Source: VXYK01 sp965221585
GTDB lineage: Bacteria; Actinomycetota; Acidimicrobiia; Acidimicrobiales; Aldehydirespiratoraceae
Length of the DNA: 64,000 nt
Direction: 5' to 3'
Assembly (NCBI GenBank): GCA_965221585.1
Contig: OZ244898.1
Location: 682,001-746,000 of the forward strand
Under the pieces are notes generated by a model. It ran no database searches. It worked only from the letters and a program-made list of their open reading frames with translations, and was not told the origin of the DNA. Every line of letters begins with the position of its first letter. Positions within the stretch are counted from its first letter, which is position 1. Position numbers and translations under genes: made by a program. Positions 1 through 8,607 of this stretch are shown here, piece after piece.

Positions 1-3000
1 CAGAATGGCTCACCGTCGATCGTGGCCTCGAGGATCGACAGAGGCTCCGGTGCGGCCCGGGTGCCGATGTAGGTCGCCAGCACCTGTTCAGACACATAGT
101 CATGATGTTCTTCGAGTGAACCCAGAGCGGTCGCGCAGGCGGCAGTTACGAAGACCTCGATGCGGTCGGTGACGACCAGGTCCTCGGTTCGACGAGCGTT
201 CTGGATCTCTCGGACCATGTCACGGGCAAGACCTTCGGCCTCGAGTTCCGCCGTGACCTCGGTGTCGATGCTGACCACCGCATCATTTGAGCGCAGAGCA
301 GCCGCGACCACCCCTTCGGGGGATTCGAGCACGAGCTCGTACTCGTCGGCGCCAAGCACCTCGCCCGCGACGGCAACGGTGCCGTCACCCCGAGTCTCCC
401 AGTCGCCCTTGCGGGCCGCGGCGAACACCGCTTGCACCGCAGAACCCAGGCGGGGACCGAGTGCTTTCCCGTCGGGTCGCAGAATCAGCGTGGCGAGGTT
501 GCCGATGTCGTCGGTGAGGTTCACGGTTTTGACGTTGAGTTCATCGGCGAGCAGTTCACTGAAGGGCTCGAGCGTGGTTGCGTCGCGGCCGGCGACGGTG
601 AGCGATGCGAGCGGCAGCCGCACTCGCAGACCCTCGTTCTCACGCAGCCGCAAGGCGGTTGAGGCGACGTCTCGGAGCCGATCCATCGCCGCTACCAGCG
701 CGTCGTCGGAAACAAAATCGTCGAGCGATGGCCAGTCGCAGAGATGTACCGACGGCTCCGCAGTCTCGTCGCTCGTCGATAGACCCAACCAGATCTCCTC
801 TGTGATCATCGGCAGGAAAGGTGCTGCGACCTGTACCAAAGTGCGCAGAACGCTATACAGCGTGTCGAGCCCGCCGACATCGGCTCCGCTCCCGTCAACT
901 CCCCAGAAACGGTCCCGGGAGCGGCGGATGTACCAATTGTTGAGCGCGTCGATGAACGAGCGGATCTCGGCCGCCGCGCCTGCCAGGTCATAGCTGTCCA
1001 TGCGTGCTTCGGTTCGAGCGATCAGGTCGCGGGTCTTGGCGAGGATGTAGCGGTCGAGCAGTTCAGTGCTGTCGGTGCGGAACGTCGCCCGGTAGTTCTC
1101 TACGTTGGCGTACAGGGTGAAGAATGAGTAGGCGTTCCAGATGGGCAGGATCACCTGACGAACGACATCGTCGATGGCCTGGTCGGAGATGCGTGCATCG
1201 CCGCCGCGCACAATGTTGGACGACATGAAGTACCAGCGCAGTGCGTCGGACCCCTGCGCCGAGAAGATGTCTTCGGGTTCGGTGTAGTTGCGCAGCTTCT
1301 TGGAGAGCTTGGCTCCGTCGTCGGCCAGCAGGATTCCGTGACAGATGACGTTTTGGAAGGCAGGTCGGTCGAACAACGCGGTGGCCAGTACATGCAATGT
1401 GTAGAACCAGCCGCGCGACTGGTTGATGTACTCGACGATGAAATCGGCCGGGAAGTGCTCGTCGAACCACTCTTTGTTCTCGAAGGGGTAGTGGACCTGG
1501 GCGAAGGGCATGGCGCCGGACTCGAACCAGCAGTCGAGGACTTCGGGGACCCGTCGCATCATCGAGCGGCCGCTGGGGTCGTCAGGGTTGGGTCGCACCA
1601 GTTCGTCTATGAAGGGACGGTGGAGGTTGTCGGGGCGCACCCCGAAGTCGGCCTCGAGCTCGTCGAGACTGCCGTACACGTCGGTACGAGGATATTCGGG
1701 GTTGTCGCTGACCCACACGGGGATCGGCGATCCCCAGAACCGGTTGCGTGAGATCGACCAGTCTCTGGCCCCTTCGAGCCACATCCCGAACCGTCCGTCG
1801 CGGATATGGCTCGGCACCCAGTTGATCTCCTGGTTGGTTTCGAGGAGCCGTTCGCGGATGTCGGTGACCTTCACGTACCAGCTGGGCATGGCCTTGTAGA
1901 TGATCGGTGTGTCGGTGCGCCAGCAGTGCGGGTAGTTGTGGGTATAGCTGTCGTGACGTACGAGCCGGCCTGAGTCGCGTAGCGCCTTGATGATCCCGGG
2001 GTTGGCTTCGAGCACGTTGATTCCCGCCCAGTCGACGACCTCCTCGGTGAAACACCCCGAATCGTCGACCGGTACGACGGTGCCGATCCCGGCCTCGGTT
2101 GCCACCCGCTGGTCGTCCTCGCCGAAGCCGGGTGCCATGTGCACGACCCCGGTGCCTTCGGAGGTATCGATGAAGTCTCCAGCAAGAACGACGAAGGCGC
2201 GATTCGTCCCATGGTGGGGTGTTTCGGGGTCGACCTCAGCCATATCAGCAAAGAAATCGAAGAGCGGAACGTAGGTGCGTCCAACGAGTTCGGATCCACT
2301 GATGGTGCCGATGTGGACGGCTTCGCGGAGTTGGCGTTCGTACGACTCGACCGCGTCCTCACTCAGCACGTAGCGGCTGCCGTCGGCGTCGCGCATGACC
2401 GCGTACTGGAGTTCCGGCCCGACGCTGAGCGCTAGGTTCGACGGCAGTGTCCAAGGAGTGGTGGTCCAGGCCAGGATCGAAGCTCTTCCGCCTGAATCCG
2501 GTCCGTCGGACCCCGGGAGTCCCGCCGGGTCGTCGAGTTCGAACGCGACGGTGATCGCCGGGTCCTGACGGGGACGGGTGGCGTCGTCGAGTCGGATCTC
2601 GTGGTTCGACAGAGGTGTCTCTGCGCCCCAGCTGTAGGGCAGCACCCGGTTCGACTGGTAGATCAGGCCCTTGTCCCAGAGTTGTTTGAAGGCCCACATG
2701 ACCGACTCCATGTAGTCGAGGTCCATGGTCTTGTAGTCGTTGTCGAAGTCGACCCAGCGGGCCTGTCGGGTGACGGTCTTCTCCCACTCTTTGGTGTATT
2801 TGAGAACCGAGGAGCGGCAGTACTCGTTGAATCTCTCGATGCCGTACTCGATGATCGATGCCCGACCGGCGACCGGGAGCTCCTTCTCAGCTTCCATCTC
2901 GGCCGGAAGTCCGTGGCAGTCCCAGCCGAAACGCCGCTCGACCCGGCGGCCCTTCATCGTGAAGTAGCGCGGCACGACGTCCTTGACGTAGCCGGTCAGC

Positions 3001-3194
3001 AGGTGTCCGTGGTGGGGGAGCCCGTTGGCGAACGGCGGGCCGTCGTAGAAGACGTATTCGCTGTCGACCGGGCGCTGCTCGACCGACGCTTCAAAGGTGT
3101 GTTCGGCCGCCCAATATTCGAGAATGCGCCGCTCGATTTCCGGCAGATCCGCTTTGCCGACATGCGGATAGGGACCGTTGGCTGCGTCACTCAT
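1..3194 (-). CDS. ileS: Isoleucyl-tRNA synthetase, 3' end outside window
   Basis: Charges tRNA-Ile with isoleucine in the cytoplasm. About 1064 residues are visible from an ATG at 3194 (MSDAANGPYPHVGKADLP); the C-terminus runs off the left edge. The class I HIGH signature appears as GLPHHGHLL near residue 55, just after FYDGPPFAN, and the KMSKS loop appears as KLSKKL in the middle third. The WCHGLP-type region (FGWDCHGLPAEMEAEKE) and the Trp-rich start of the editing domain are intact. The spelling of these motifs is that of the eukaryote-like IleS class found in many Actinomycetota, some of which are less sensitive to mupirocin; that last point is family knowledge only. No strong Shine-Dalgarno precedes the ATG. 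The gene is divergent from a nucleoside hydrolase. Confidence 0.95.
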   Translation of the reverse strand, partial: MSDAANGPYPHVGKADLPEIERRILEYWAAEHTFEASVEQRPVDSEYVFYDGPPFANGLPHHGHLLTGYVKDVVPRYFTMKGRRVERRFGWDCHGLPAEMEAEKELPVAGRASIIEYGIERFNEYCRSSVLKYTKEWEKTVTRQARWVDFDNDYKTMDLDYMESVMWAFKQLWDKGLIYQSNRVLPYSWGAETPLSNHEIRLDDATRPRQDPAITVAFELDDPAGLPGSDGPDSGGRASILAWTTTPWTLPSNLALSVGPELQYAVMRDADGSRYVLSEDAVESYERQLREAVHIGTISGSELVGRTYVPLFDFFADMAEVDPETPHHGTNRAFVVLAGDFIDTSEGTGVVHMAPGFGEDDQRVATEAGIGTVVPVDDSGCFTEEVVDWAGINVLEANPGIIKALRDSGRLVRHDSYTHNYPHCWRTDTPIIYKAMPSWYVKVTDIRERLLETNQEINWVPSHIRDGRFGMWLEGARDWSISRNRFWGSPIPVWVSDNPEYPRTDVYGSLDELEADFGVRPDNLHRPFIDELVRPNPDDPSGRSMMRRVPEVLDCWFESGAMPFAQVHYPFENKEWFDEHFPADFIVEYINQSRGWFYTLHVLATALFDRPAFQNVICHGILLADDGAKLSKKLRNYTEPEDIFSAQGSDALRWYFMSSNIVRGGDARISDQAIDDVVRQVILPIWNAYSFFTLYANVENYRATFRTDSTELLDRYILAKTRDLIARTEARMDSYDLAGAAAEIRSFIDALNNWYIRRSRDRFWGVDGSGADVGGLDTLYSVLRTLVQVAAPFLPMITEEIWLGLSTSDETAEPSVHLCDWPSLDDFVSDDALVAAMDRLRDVASTALRLRENEGLRVRLPLASLTVAGRDATTLEPFSELLADELNVKTVNLTDDIGNLATLILRPDGKALGPRLGSAVQAVFAAARKGDWETRGDGTVAVAGEVLGADEYELVLESPEGVVAAALRSNDAVVSIDTEVTAELEAEGLARDMVREIQNARRTEDLVVTDRIEVFVTAACATALGSLEEHHDYVSEQVLATYIGTRAAPEPLSILEATIDGEPF

Positions 3195-3208
3195 GGGGCC
3201 ACAGGCTA

Positions 3209-3277
3209 CCGGCGACAAGCCGGATGAACCCCGCCATGATCTGCGCGCTCGACTACATGTGGTGTGGTTGAGCGCGC
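3209..3277. promoter_or_regulatory. Inverted repeats in the ileS / nucleoside hydrolase divergent spacer
   Basis: The 111-bp spacer between two divergent genes holds a perfect 8-bp inverted repeat, GCGCGCTC at 3243-3250 and GAGCGCGC at 3270-3277, with a 19-nt loop. A short CCGGC(gacaa)GCCGG hairpin lies at 3209-3223, close to the ileS start. Both promoters must lie here. I looked for the T-box consensus that controls ileS in some actinomycetes and did not see it. The role is unknown; the repeats could be an operator or a 5'UTR stem. Confidence 0.35.
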
Positions 3278-3305
3278 GGATTTCAGCGCGGTCTAGGCTC
3301 GGCGG

Positions 3306-4232
3306 ATGCGCCGATTCGTCATTGACACCGACACCGCCAGCGATGATGCCGTTGCCCTGGTGATGGCATTGCGCCATCCCGATATCACGGTCGACGCGAT
3401 CACGGTGGTATGCGGCAACGTGGAGCTCGACCAAGCCGTGCAGAATGCGCTGTACACGGCTGAACTGTGCGGCGCGGATGTGCCGGTCTTTGCCGGTGCG
3501 GCCAAACCGATGATGCGGTCGTTGGAGACAGCGCAGTACGTCCATGGCGAGGACGGGATGGGCGATGCCGGTTACCCGTTGTCGGGCCGTGTGCCATCGG
3601 AGAGGCGCGGCGCTGAGGTCATCGTTGAATCAATCCTCGACTCACCCGGGGAGATCACGCTGGTGACTCTGGGTCCGTTGACCAACGTTGCCATTGCGGT
3701 ACTGCTTGCCCCTGAGATCGCGGACGCGGTCGATCGCGTGGTGGTGATGGGAGGGACTGGAGTCCATGGTCCCGGGAACGTGTCGGCGATGGCGGAATAC
3801 AACTTCTGGGCCGATCCCGAAGCGGCAGCGGTGGTCACCCGCGCAGGGTTCCCCATCGAGTTCGTGGGTTGGGACATTTCGATCGCCTCCGCGGTCGTCG
3901 ACGCCGACCGTTATGCGGCACTGAACGCCCTCGACACCGACCTCTCACGCTTCGCCGTCGGCATCTCGCAGGTGGTCCGGCGCTTCGCCATGGAGAACGG
4001 GCTGGCAGGAGACGACCTTCCCGATCCCATCGCCATGGCGCATGCCATAGACCCGAGCGTGGCAACCACCAAACGCTTGCATATCGACGTGATGGTCGGT
4101 GACGGCCCCCAACGCGGAGTGATGGAGGTCGACCAACTCGGCTTCGGTGGTGGCGAACCCAACGTCGAGATCGTCACGCACTACCCCAGCGACCACTTTT
4201 TCTCCCTCCTCCACACAGCCCTGCTCTCCTGA
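3306..4232 (+). CDS. Nucleoside hydrolase (IUNH family)
   Basis: Hydrolyses the N-glycosidic bond of a ribonucleoside to give free base and ribose, in nucleoside salvage. The 308 residues are the usual family length. The N-terminus has the calcium-binding DTDTASDD motif (D7, D9, D13, D14), the diagnostic signature. A VTLGPLTNVA segment and the VVMGG strand follow at the expected places, with the C-terminal active-site region around residues 225-260. Substrate preference (purine, pyrimidine or non-specific) cannot be read from the sequence. It starts with ATG at 3306, 48 bp before an SDR gene on the same strand. Confidence 0.9.
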   Translation: MRRFVIDTDTASDDAVALVMALRHPDITVDAITVVCGNVELDQAVQNALYTAELCGADVPVFAGAAKPMMRSLETAQYVHGEDGMGDAGYPLSGRVPSERRGAEVIVESILDSPGEITLVTLGPLTNVAIAVLLAPEIADAVDRVVVMGGTGVHGPGNVSAMAEYNFWADPEAAAVVTRAGFPIEFVGWDISIASAVVDADRYAALNALDTDLSRFAVGISQVVRRFAMENGLAGDDLPDPIAMAHAIDPSVATTKRLHIDVMVGDGPQRGVMEVDQLGFGGGEPNVEIVTHYPSDHFFSLLHTALLS

Positions 4233-4279
4233 GCCCACATCTGGGAGCTGGGGTCCGGGAACGGGTAGGGTCGGCGGCT

Positions 4280-5050
4280 ATGGATGTGGGCAAGTTGCGT
4301 GCTTCGTTCGATCTCACGGGTCGTACCGCAGTGGTTACCGGCGGCACGCGCGGCATTGGCCGCGCTGTTGCGGAAGGCTTCGCGGCAGCGGGGGCGAACG
4401 TAGTGGTCGCCAGCCGCAAAGAAGCGGCCTGTCAGCAGACGCAGGCCCACCTCGAGTCGATGGGGGCGCAGGCTCTCGGCGTCGCTGTCAACATGGGCGA
4501 CTCCGACAGTGCCGAGATCATCGTCGGTGCGGCGGTGGATCGATTCGGGGGGCTCGACATCGTTGTCAACAACGCCGCCAATGCTCTGGCCGCACCCGTT
4601 GGCAGCCAGGCCGCCGGCATGTGGCAGAAGTCCTTCGAGGTGAACCTGCGCGGACCGGCTCTGCTGATCGGCGCCGCGGTCCCTCATCTCAGTGCCGGTG
4701 GCCACGGCGCGGTGATCAACGTGATCTCGGTAGGGGCGTTTCAGTTCGCCAGAGGAGTCTCGATGTACGCGGCGATGAAGGCGGCCCTGTTGTCGGTCAC
4801 CCGCTCCTTCGCCGGGGAACTCGCCGAGCACGGCATCCGGGTGAACGCCTTGGCCCCCGGTCCGGTCAACACCGACATGGTACGCAACCTCGGCGAAGGC
4901 GCTGCCGAATCCATGGGCGCACAGACGCTGCTGAAACGCACCGCCGAACCCGACGAAATGGTCGGCCCGGCACTGTTCTTGGCGAGCGACGCCTCGTCGT
5001 ACATGACCGGGCAGGTGCTGGTGGTAGACGGCGGAATGCACCCCCACTAA
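4280..5050 (+). CDS. SDR-family NAD(P)-dependent oxidoreductase
   Basis: A classical short-chain dehydrogenase/reductase of 256 residues. The Rossmann TGGTRGIG motif is at 20-27, the structural NNAA at 97-100, the catalytic Ser at about 150, and YxxxK as Y163/K167 (YAAMK). The LAPGPVNTDM segment after the active site and the C-terminal GQVLVVDGGM are typical of the FabG-like branch. It probably oxidises or reduces a hydroxyl/keto substrate in the cytoplasm; the substrate is not inferable. It lies 47 bp after the nucleoside hydrolase and 29 bp before an LLM oxidoreductase, all on one strand, so a three-gene transcript is plausible. Confidence 0.92.
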   Translation: MDVGKLRASFDLTGRTAVVTGGTRGIGRAVAEGFAAAGANVVVASRKEAACQQTQAHLESMGAQALGVAVNMGDSDSAEIIVGAAVDRFGGLDIVVNNAANALAAPVGSQAAGMWQKSFEVNLRGPALLIGAAVPHLSAGGHGAVINVISVGAFQFARGVSMYAAMKAALLSVTRSFAGELAEHGIRVNALAPGPVNTDMVRNLGEGAAESMGAQTLLKRTAEPDEMVGPALFLASDASSYMTGQVLVVDGGMHPH

Positions 5051-5079
5051 CAAGGATCGACAGCAACCCAAGGAGTGTG

Positions 5080-6072
5080 ATGACTCGTATCAAGATCTCG
5101 GTGGCTACGGCGCCCGGTCCGCAAACCGAAGAGCTTGCGGTTCTGGCCGAAGAGCTGGGCTTCGAACGGTATTGGCTGTACGACTCGCCGGCGATCTACG
5201 AAGACGTGTGGATGACGCTGGCACGCTTGGCTTCGGTCACCGAACGGATCGGCCTCGGCACCGCCGTGCTGGTGCCTTATTCCCGCCATCCCATGGTGAC
5301 GGCTTCAGCGATCGCCACCATGGAACGCCTCGCGCCGGGTCGTTGTTCCTACGCCTTCGGAACTGGGGCGTCGGCGCGATGGTGCTTCGATCAGCCTGCT
5401 CTGACCTGGAAGTTCATGGCAACGTACCTGACACAACTCAAGGCCCTGCTGGCCGGCGAAACGGTGGAGATCGACAACAAGGCCTGCCAGATGATCCACC
5501 ACCCCGACCTTGCTGTCGCCCGACCCATAAACGTGCCCCTGCTACTGAGCGCGTTCGGCCCCAAGGGCATCGGCGTGGCGACCGAACTGGAGGTGGACGG
5601 GATCATGAACATGTTCCCTCCGGCGGAAGGGTTCGGTGAGCGTGTGCAGATGGTCTCGGGCACAGTGCTCGACGACGGCGAAGTGGTCAGCGATGCCCGT
5701 CCCGCCGCTGCCATCGGACCCTGGCACGTGGTCGCCTACCACGGGATCTATCAGGCAGCCCCCGAAGCGGTCGACACCATGCCCGGTGGTGCCGACTGGC
5801 GAGCGGGGATCGAGGCCGAACGTCCGGCTGGTGAGCGTCACCTCGTCGTCTGGGAGGGTCACGTCACGCATCTGGTCGAACGCGATGCACCGGTGATGGA
5901 GGCAAGCGGCGACGCGATTTTGGGGATGTCCTGGGTTGGCGGCGCTGATGAGATTCGTGCTCGGGTGGAGGCGGCCGCCGACGCAGGCGTCACCGAGGTG
6001 ATGTACTCGCCGGCCGGTCCCGACGTGGCGCGGGAGATTCGAGCTTTCGCGTCGGCCGCTCTGGGCTGTTGA
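5080..6072 (+). CDS. LLM class flavin-dependent oxidoreductase
   Basis: A 330-residue member of the luciferase-like monooxygenase superfamily (TIM barrel). These enzymes use FMNH2 or coenzyme F420. The start is the ATG at 5080, preceded by AAGGAG at 5070-5075. Family features seen are ELGFERYWLYDSP at the first strand/helix, LARLASVTERIGLGTAV, the HPMVTASAIATMERLAPGR segment, and a C-terminal ADAGVTEVMYSP. A much longer reading frame starting at 4147 overlaps the SDR gene and is rejected. The F420/FMN choice is not decidable. It is convergent with the 2OG oxygenase gene, 12 bp away. Confidence 0.9.
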   Translation: MTRIKISVATAPGPQTEELAVLAEELGFERYWLYDSPAIYEDVWMTLARLASVTERIGLGTAVLVPYSRHPMVTASAIATMERLAPGRCSYAFGTGASARWCFDQPALTWKFMATYLTQLKALLAGETVEIDNKACQMIHHPDLAVARPINVPLLLSAFGPKGIGVATELEVDGIMNMFPPAEGFGERVQMVSGTVLDDGEVVSDARPAAAIGPWHVVAYHGIYQAAPEAVDTMPGGADWRAGIEAERPAGERHLVVWEGHVTHLVERDAPVMEASGDAILGMSWVGGADEIRARVEAAADAGVTEVMYSPAGPDVAREIRAFASAALGC

Positions 6073-6084
6073 GTCCGGCGGCAG

Positions 6085-7074
6085 CTATTCGAAGTGGATG
6101 GCGTCGCGGGGACCTGCGCGCATGTCGTCGATCGCCTGAGTGACGTCGACGATCGCCTCTTCGAGCCAGGCCGCCGCGGTTTCGGCGTCAACACCGAATT
6201 CGAGTGTCTCGACCAGGTGATTGAGACGTCCGGTAGCCCTCCAGGCGGCATGGCGAGACCACTCGGTGTAGAGAACTTCGGGGTCATCGATGCCGATTAG
6301 GTCGCGTGTGCGGGTTTGGTCGTCTCCGCTCCGGTCGAGGCTCACGTAGGCACTTACCATGGTGATCCGTTCAGCGGGTTCGGTGAGCTCAGCCCCGCGG
6401 TGCACCACCATGTTTCCGTGGAGCGCCACCGTGTAACCAGGTCCGGCAAAATCGGGCACCACGACGCGATCGCGCGGCGGTGTCTCGCCTCGGGTCGCCA
6501 TCTCTGCGACTTCGTGTCTTGTGCCGTGGAACCACTCGAACTGGCCTCCGGGGAGTTTGGTGGGGTCGCTCACCATCATGACGAGGGTCAAGGCGACGGT
6601 GTCGTTGTGCCATTTGTCGACCGGTTGGTCCGGTTCGACTGTGGGCTCGTAGTTGATGTGACCCACATGCACCGGCATCGTGTGAGGCGCCACCGGGGTG
6701 CCGAATATGGCACTCATCTGCTCCGTGAGATCTGGGTTCAAGCACAGGTCCCTCAGCCAGCGTGAGCGATAGCAGCCGCCCCGTACTGCGTTCTCGATGC
6801 GGTTCCCGCAGCTGTGTTGATGGACTCGTAGCTCGCGGGCGACATTCAACAGAACCTCGGCACCTTCATCGGACAAGACCCTGAACGGGGCCGATACAGC
6901 TACTGGTGTCGCCGTGGGCGCGATCTCAGCGTCGCTGTAGCCGAGTTCTTTGAGCGTGGCGATCGACGAAGGCGCTTCGAGTTGGAGATGGACGTTGGGA
7001 TCGAAGGGCGGTTCGTCGGCGATCCAGCTGTAGCCCCGTGGTAGCTGGTCGGGAAAGGAAACGGCCAACGTCAC
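6085..7074 (-). CDS. Putative 2-oxoglutarate/Fe(II)-dependent oxygenase
   Basis: 329 residues with the double-stranded beta-helix metal triad laid out as H156-x-D158 (WHNDT), H225 (VVHRG) and a 2OG-binding R236 (ERITMVSAY). That is the order and spacing seen in phytanoyl-CoA-dioxygenase-like and related 2OG oxygenases. Such enzymes hydroxylate or demethylate small molecules with O2 and 2-oxoglutarate. The start is GTG at 7074. It begins 9 bp after the stop of the acidic-repeat protein gene on the same strand, so the two may be co-transcribed. The substrate is unknown and the family assignment rests on motifs. Confidence 0.7.
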   Translation of the reverse strand: MTLAVSFPDQLPRGYSWIADEPPFDPNVHLQLEAPSSIATLKELGYSDAEIAPTATPVAVSAPFRVLSDEGAEVLLNVARELRVHQHSCGNRIENAVRGGCYRSRWLRDLCLNPDLTEQMSAIFGTPVAPHTMPVHVGHINYEPTVEPDQPVDKWHNDTVALTLVMMVSDPTKLPGGQFEWFHGTRHEVAEMATRGETPPRDRVVVPDFAGPGYTVALHGNMVVHRGAELTEPAERITMVSAYVSLDRSGDDQTRTRDLIGIDDPEVLYTEWSRHAAWRATGRLNHLVETLEFGVDAETAAAWLEEAIVDVTQAIDDMRAGPRDAIHFE

Positions 7075-7083
7075 GGGCTCAGC

Positions 7084-7719
7084 CTAACTCGCTGTCGTTT
7101 CCTGGTCGTCTACGCCGGGATTGTCGGTCTTGGGTGTGTTGTCGGAGTCCTCTTTGCTGCTGAGGTCGGGTTCGGTCTCGGCTTCTGGCTCGGGTTCGGT
7201 CTCGGCTTCTGGCTCCGGTGTTGGTTCTGGCTCGGGTTCGGTCTCGGCTTCTGGCTCGGGTTCGGTCTCGGCTTCTGGCTCCGGTGTTGGTTCTGGCTCG
7301 GGTTCGGTCTCGGCTTCTGGCTCGGGTTCTGGCTCGGGTTCTGGCTCGGTTTCGACCTCGGGCTCGGCTCCGGATTCCGGTTCGGTTTCGGTCTTTGGCT
7401 CAGCGTCGGTTTTGGTTTTGTCCCGAGGGTCGGCGGGAGGCTCCTTGCCGTCTCGCAGGGCCTTCCACTTCTCCGCGGCAGCGAGGTAGGCGGCTTCGGC
7501 CTCCGTCCGTTCCTTGGACGCCCCGCCCTTGGAGAGCTTCTGGACCAACGCGGCAGCGTCGTCTTTGGCCCGTTCGGCCTTCTTCAACCTCTTCTCCCGT
7601 TGGGTCCGTTCGCGATCAGCGGCCACGTACTCGTTGAAGAGCGTCAGTGCCGCGGTTGTCTCGTCGTCAAGGTTGGTCTTGGCCATCGGTCCATTCTGTC
7701 GTGCCGGAGCCGAACTCAC
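7084..7719 (-). CDS. Acidic Glu-Pro repeat protein with N-terminal coiled coil
   Basis: A 211-residue protein I do not recognise by family. Residues about 25-95 are charged and helical (NEYVAADRERTQREKRLKKAE), which suggests a coiled coil. Residues about 105-190 are almost pure Glu/Pro/Thr/Ala with PEPE and AETEPE units, so they should be extended and strongly acidic. There is no signal peptide or membrane segment. The GTG at 7719 gives MSSAPARQNGPMAKTN; the internal ATG at 7686 (MAKTNLDDE) is an equally good start. It follows a 53-residue gene by 19 bp and precedes the oxygenase. The repeats are perfect at DNA level, so length variation between strains is likely. Confidence 0.65.
   Translation of the reverse strand: MSSAPARQNGPMAKTNLDDETTAALTLFNEYVAADRERTQREKRLKKAERAKDDAAALVQKLSKGGASKERTEAEAAYLAAAEKWKALRDGKEPPADPRDKTKTDAEPKTETEPESGAEPEVETEPEPEPEPEPEAETEPEPEPTPEPEAETEPEPEAETEPEPEPTPEPEAETEPEPEAETEPDLSSKEDSDNTPKTDNPGVDDQETTAS
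7169..7330. repeat. 66-bp perfect tandem repeat inside the Glu-Pro protein gene
   Basis: Two identical 66-bp copies (7169-7234 and 7235-7300) are followed by a partial third copy from 7301 to about 7330. Each starts ggttcggtctcggcttctgg on the plus strand. A shorter internal period of about 24 bp (cggcttctggctcgggtt) is also visible. A 66-bp copy encodes 22 residues, so gain or loss of copies keeps the frame. Confidence 0.92.
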
Positions 7720-7738
7720 GACGCCGCCTCACGGTCGG

Positions 7739-7900
7739 TCACGAAGTGGTTGAGATTTCCTCGTTCACGTCAGTGTCGCCGCCAAGCGCCTCAAGAATCT
7801 CGTTCGTCACTTCCGGGTCGGTGTCCGTGAGATCTTCAGGTTTGACCTTGTCGGCCCACTTCTGCACATTCTCGGCCCGGATTGCACGCGTTTTTCGCAT
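7739..7900 (-). CDS. Small protein of 53 residues, unknown function
   Basis: It reads MRKTRAIRAENVQKWADKV at its start and ends NEEISTTS. The N-terminus is basic, followed by an acidic helix-prone region (PEVTNEILEALGG). A GGAAGG lies about 12 nt upstream of the ATG. It sits 19 bp ahead of the Glu-Pro protein gene on the same strand, which supports a real gene in a small operon. I know no family for it. Coding status is inferred from start signal, spacing and codon composition only. Confidence 0.5.
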   Translation of the reverse strand: MRKTRAIRAENVQKWADKVKPEDLTDTDPEVTNEILEALGGDTDVNEEISTTS

Positions 7901-7992
7901 CGGAATCACTTGCCTTCCAAGAACCTACGGCGATAATTGTCTTCTCGAGTTCTCTCCACGCTCTGCTTGGGTCGGTTTGGTCTTGAGAACTG

Positions 7993-8268
7993 TCACTGGC
8001 AAGCCTGCCTGGTTGCCTCTGTGGCGACAATCAGGTCGACCCGACGAGTCAGTGTCTGCTCGTCGATGTCGCGGTGGTCGTCGTTTCCTGCTGTGTGGGC
8101 CTCTTCGTGGGCTGCGATTGTAGCGATATACGCGTCCTCGGCTTGTGCTTGAGCGGTAGCCGCGGCACGGCATTTCGAGGCTGACACACCGCCGCCACAG
8201 CTAGCTAATGCGAACGGTAGGACAACGGAGGTGATTGTGAGGAAACGGTGAGCATGGGTGTTCAGCAT
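7993..8268 (-). CDS. Small putative lipoprotein
   Basis: 91 residues with a lipoprotein signal peptide: MLNTHAHRFLTITSVVLPFA, then the lipobox LASC at residues 21-24, with Cys24 as the predicted lipidated residue. The mature part is a short, Ala-rich, charged helix (AQAQAEDAYIATIAAHEEAH), probably held on the outer face of the membrane. No family is recognised. It lies in a minus-strand run of small unknown genes from 9.1 to 7.1 kb. A strong hairpin separates it from the gene upstream, so it probably has its own promoter. Confidence 0.65.
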   Translation of the reverse strand: MLNTHAHRFLTITSVVLPFALASCGGGVSASKCRAAATAQAQAEDAYIATIAAHEEAHTAGNDDHRDIDEQTLTRRVDLIVATEATRQACQ

Positions 8269-8296
8269 GAGTAGAGTTCCGGTTTGCGCGGGACGC

Positions 8297-8341
8297 CTCA
8301 GCCACGGGCAGTAGCTTGGGGTACTACTGCCCGTAGCTGAG
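8297..8341 (-). terminator. Strong hairpin, probable terminator
   Basis: A perfect 10-bp stem, CGGGCAGTAG at 8305-8314 and CTACTGCCCG at 8324-8333 with a 9-nt loop, is extended beyond a 2-nt mismatch by CTCAGC/GCTGAG (8297-8302, 8336-8341). It starts 19 bp after the stop of the 69-residue membrane protein gene. There is no U-tract, as is common for actinomycete terminators. Confidence 0.65.
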
Positions 8342-8359
8342 TGTCGAGATCGTTGGGAT

Positions 8360-8569
8360 CTAGTGTTGTTGGGGTTCTGTCACCGGTTCAGCTTCAGCCC
8401 TACCGTTCGACTTGTAACGGTCCCTCAGAAGAAGCGAAGCGCTAACCACGGCACCTACAAGGATGAACACGACAATAACCATGTCAGATGCTTGCCGGAT
8501 TACAGCCACGGTCACTAGCGCGGTCAACAGCCCAAGAGCAGCCGGACTATTTCGGATTCTGGACAACAT
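8360..8569 (-). CDS. Small membrane protein, unknown
   Basis: 69 residues. Two hydrophobic segments are visible, roughly residues 10-25 (PAALGLLTALVTVAVI) and 29-47 (DMVIVVFILVGAVVSASLLL). A basic/polar tail follows (RDRYKSNGRAEAEPVTEPQQH). AGGAG lies about 8 nt before the ATG at 8569, giving a well-supported start. It probably forms a helical hairpin in the cytoplasmic membrane. No family is recognised. It is 38 bp downstream of the secreted-protein gene on the same strand and followed by a strong hairpin, so the two may form one unit. Confidence 0.6.
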   Translation of the reverse strand: MLSRIRNSPAALGLLTALVTVAVIRQASDMVIVVFILVGAVVSASLLLRDRYKSNGRAEAEPVTEPQQH

Positions 8570-8607
8570 TGTTTGCTCCTGTCTTGCTCGTATGGACTAC
8601 TAAAGAT

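Noticed and set aside
160..993. Long plus-strand open frame opposite ileS
   Set aside because: It is Ser/Arg-rich with no domain, antisense to a fully conserved synthetase frame; a typical high-GC shadow.
3195..3305. T-box riboswitch upstream of ileS
   Set aside because: The spacer has hairpins but no T-box sequence (TGGnACCGCG type) or antiterminator, and is short for the element.
4147..6072. A 641-codon open frame on the plus strand spanning the SDR gene and the LLM gene
   Set aside because: Its first 310 codons lie out of frame over a clear SDR gene and are Arg/Gly-rich filler. Only the part from the ATG at 5080 has family sequence and a ribosome-binding site.
7140..7380. CRISPR-like periodicity
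   Set aside because: The repeats are contiguous, without unique spacers, and encode Glu-Pro units in frame; it is a coding tandem repeat.
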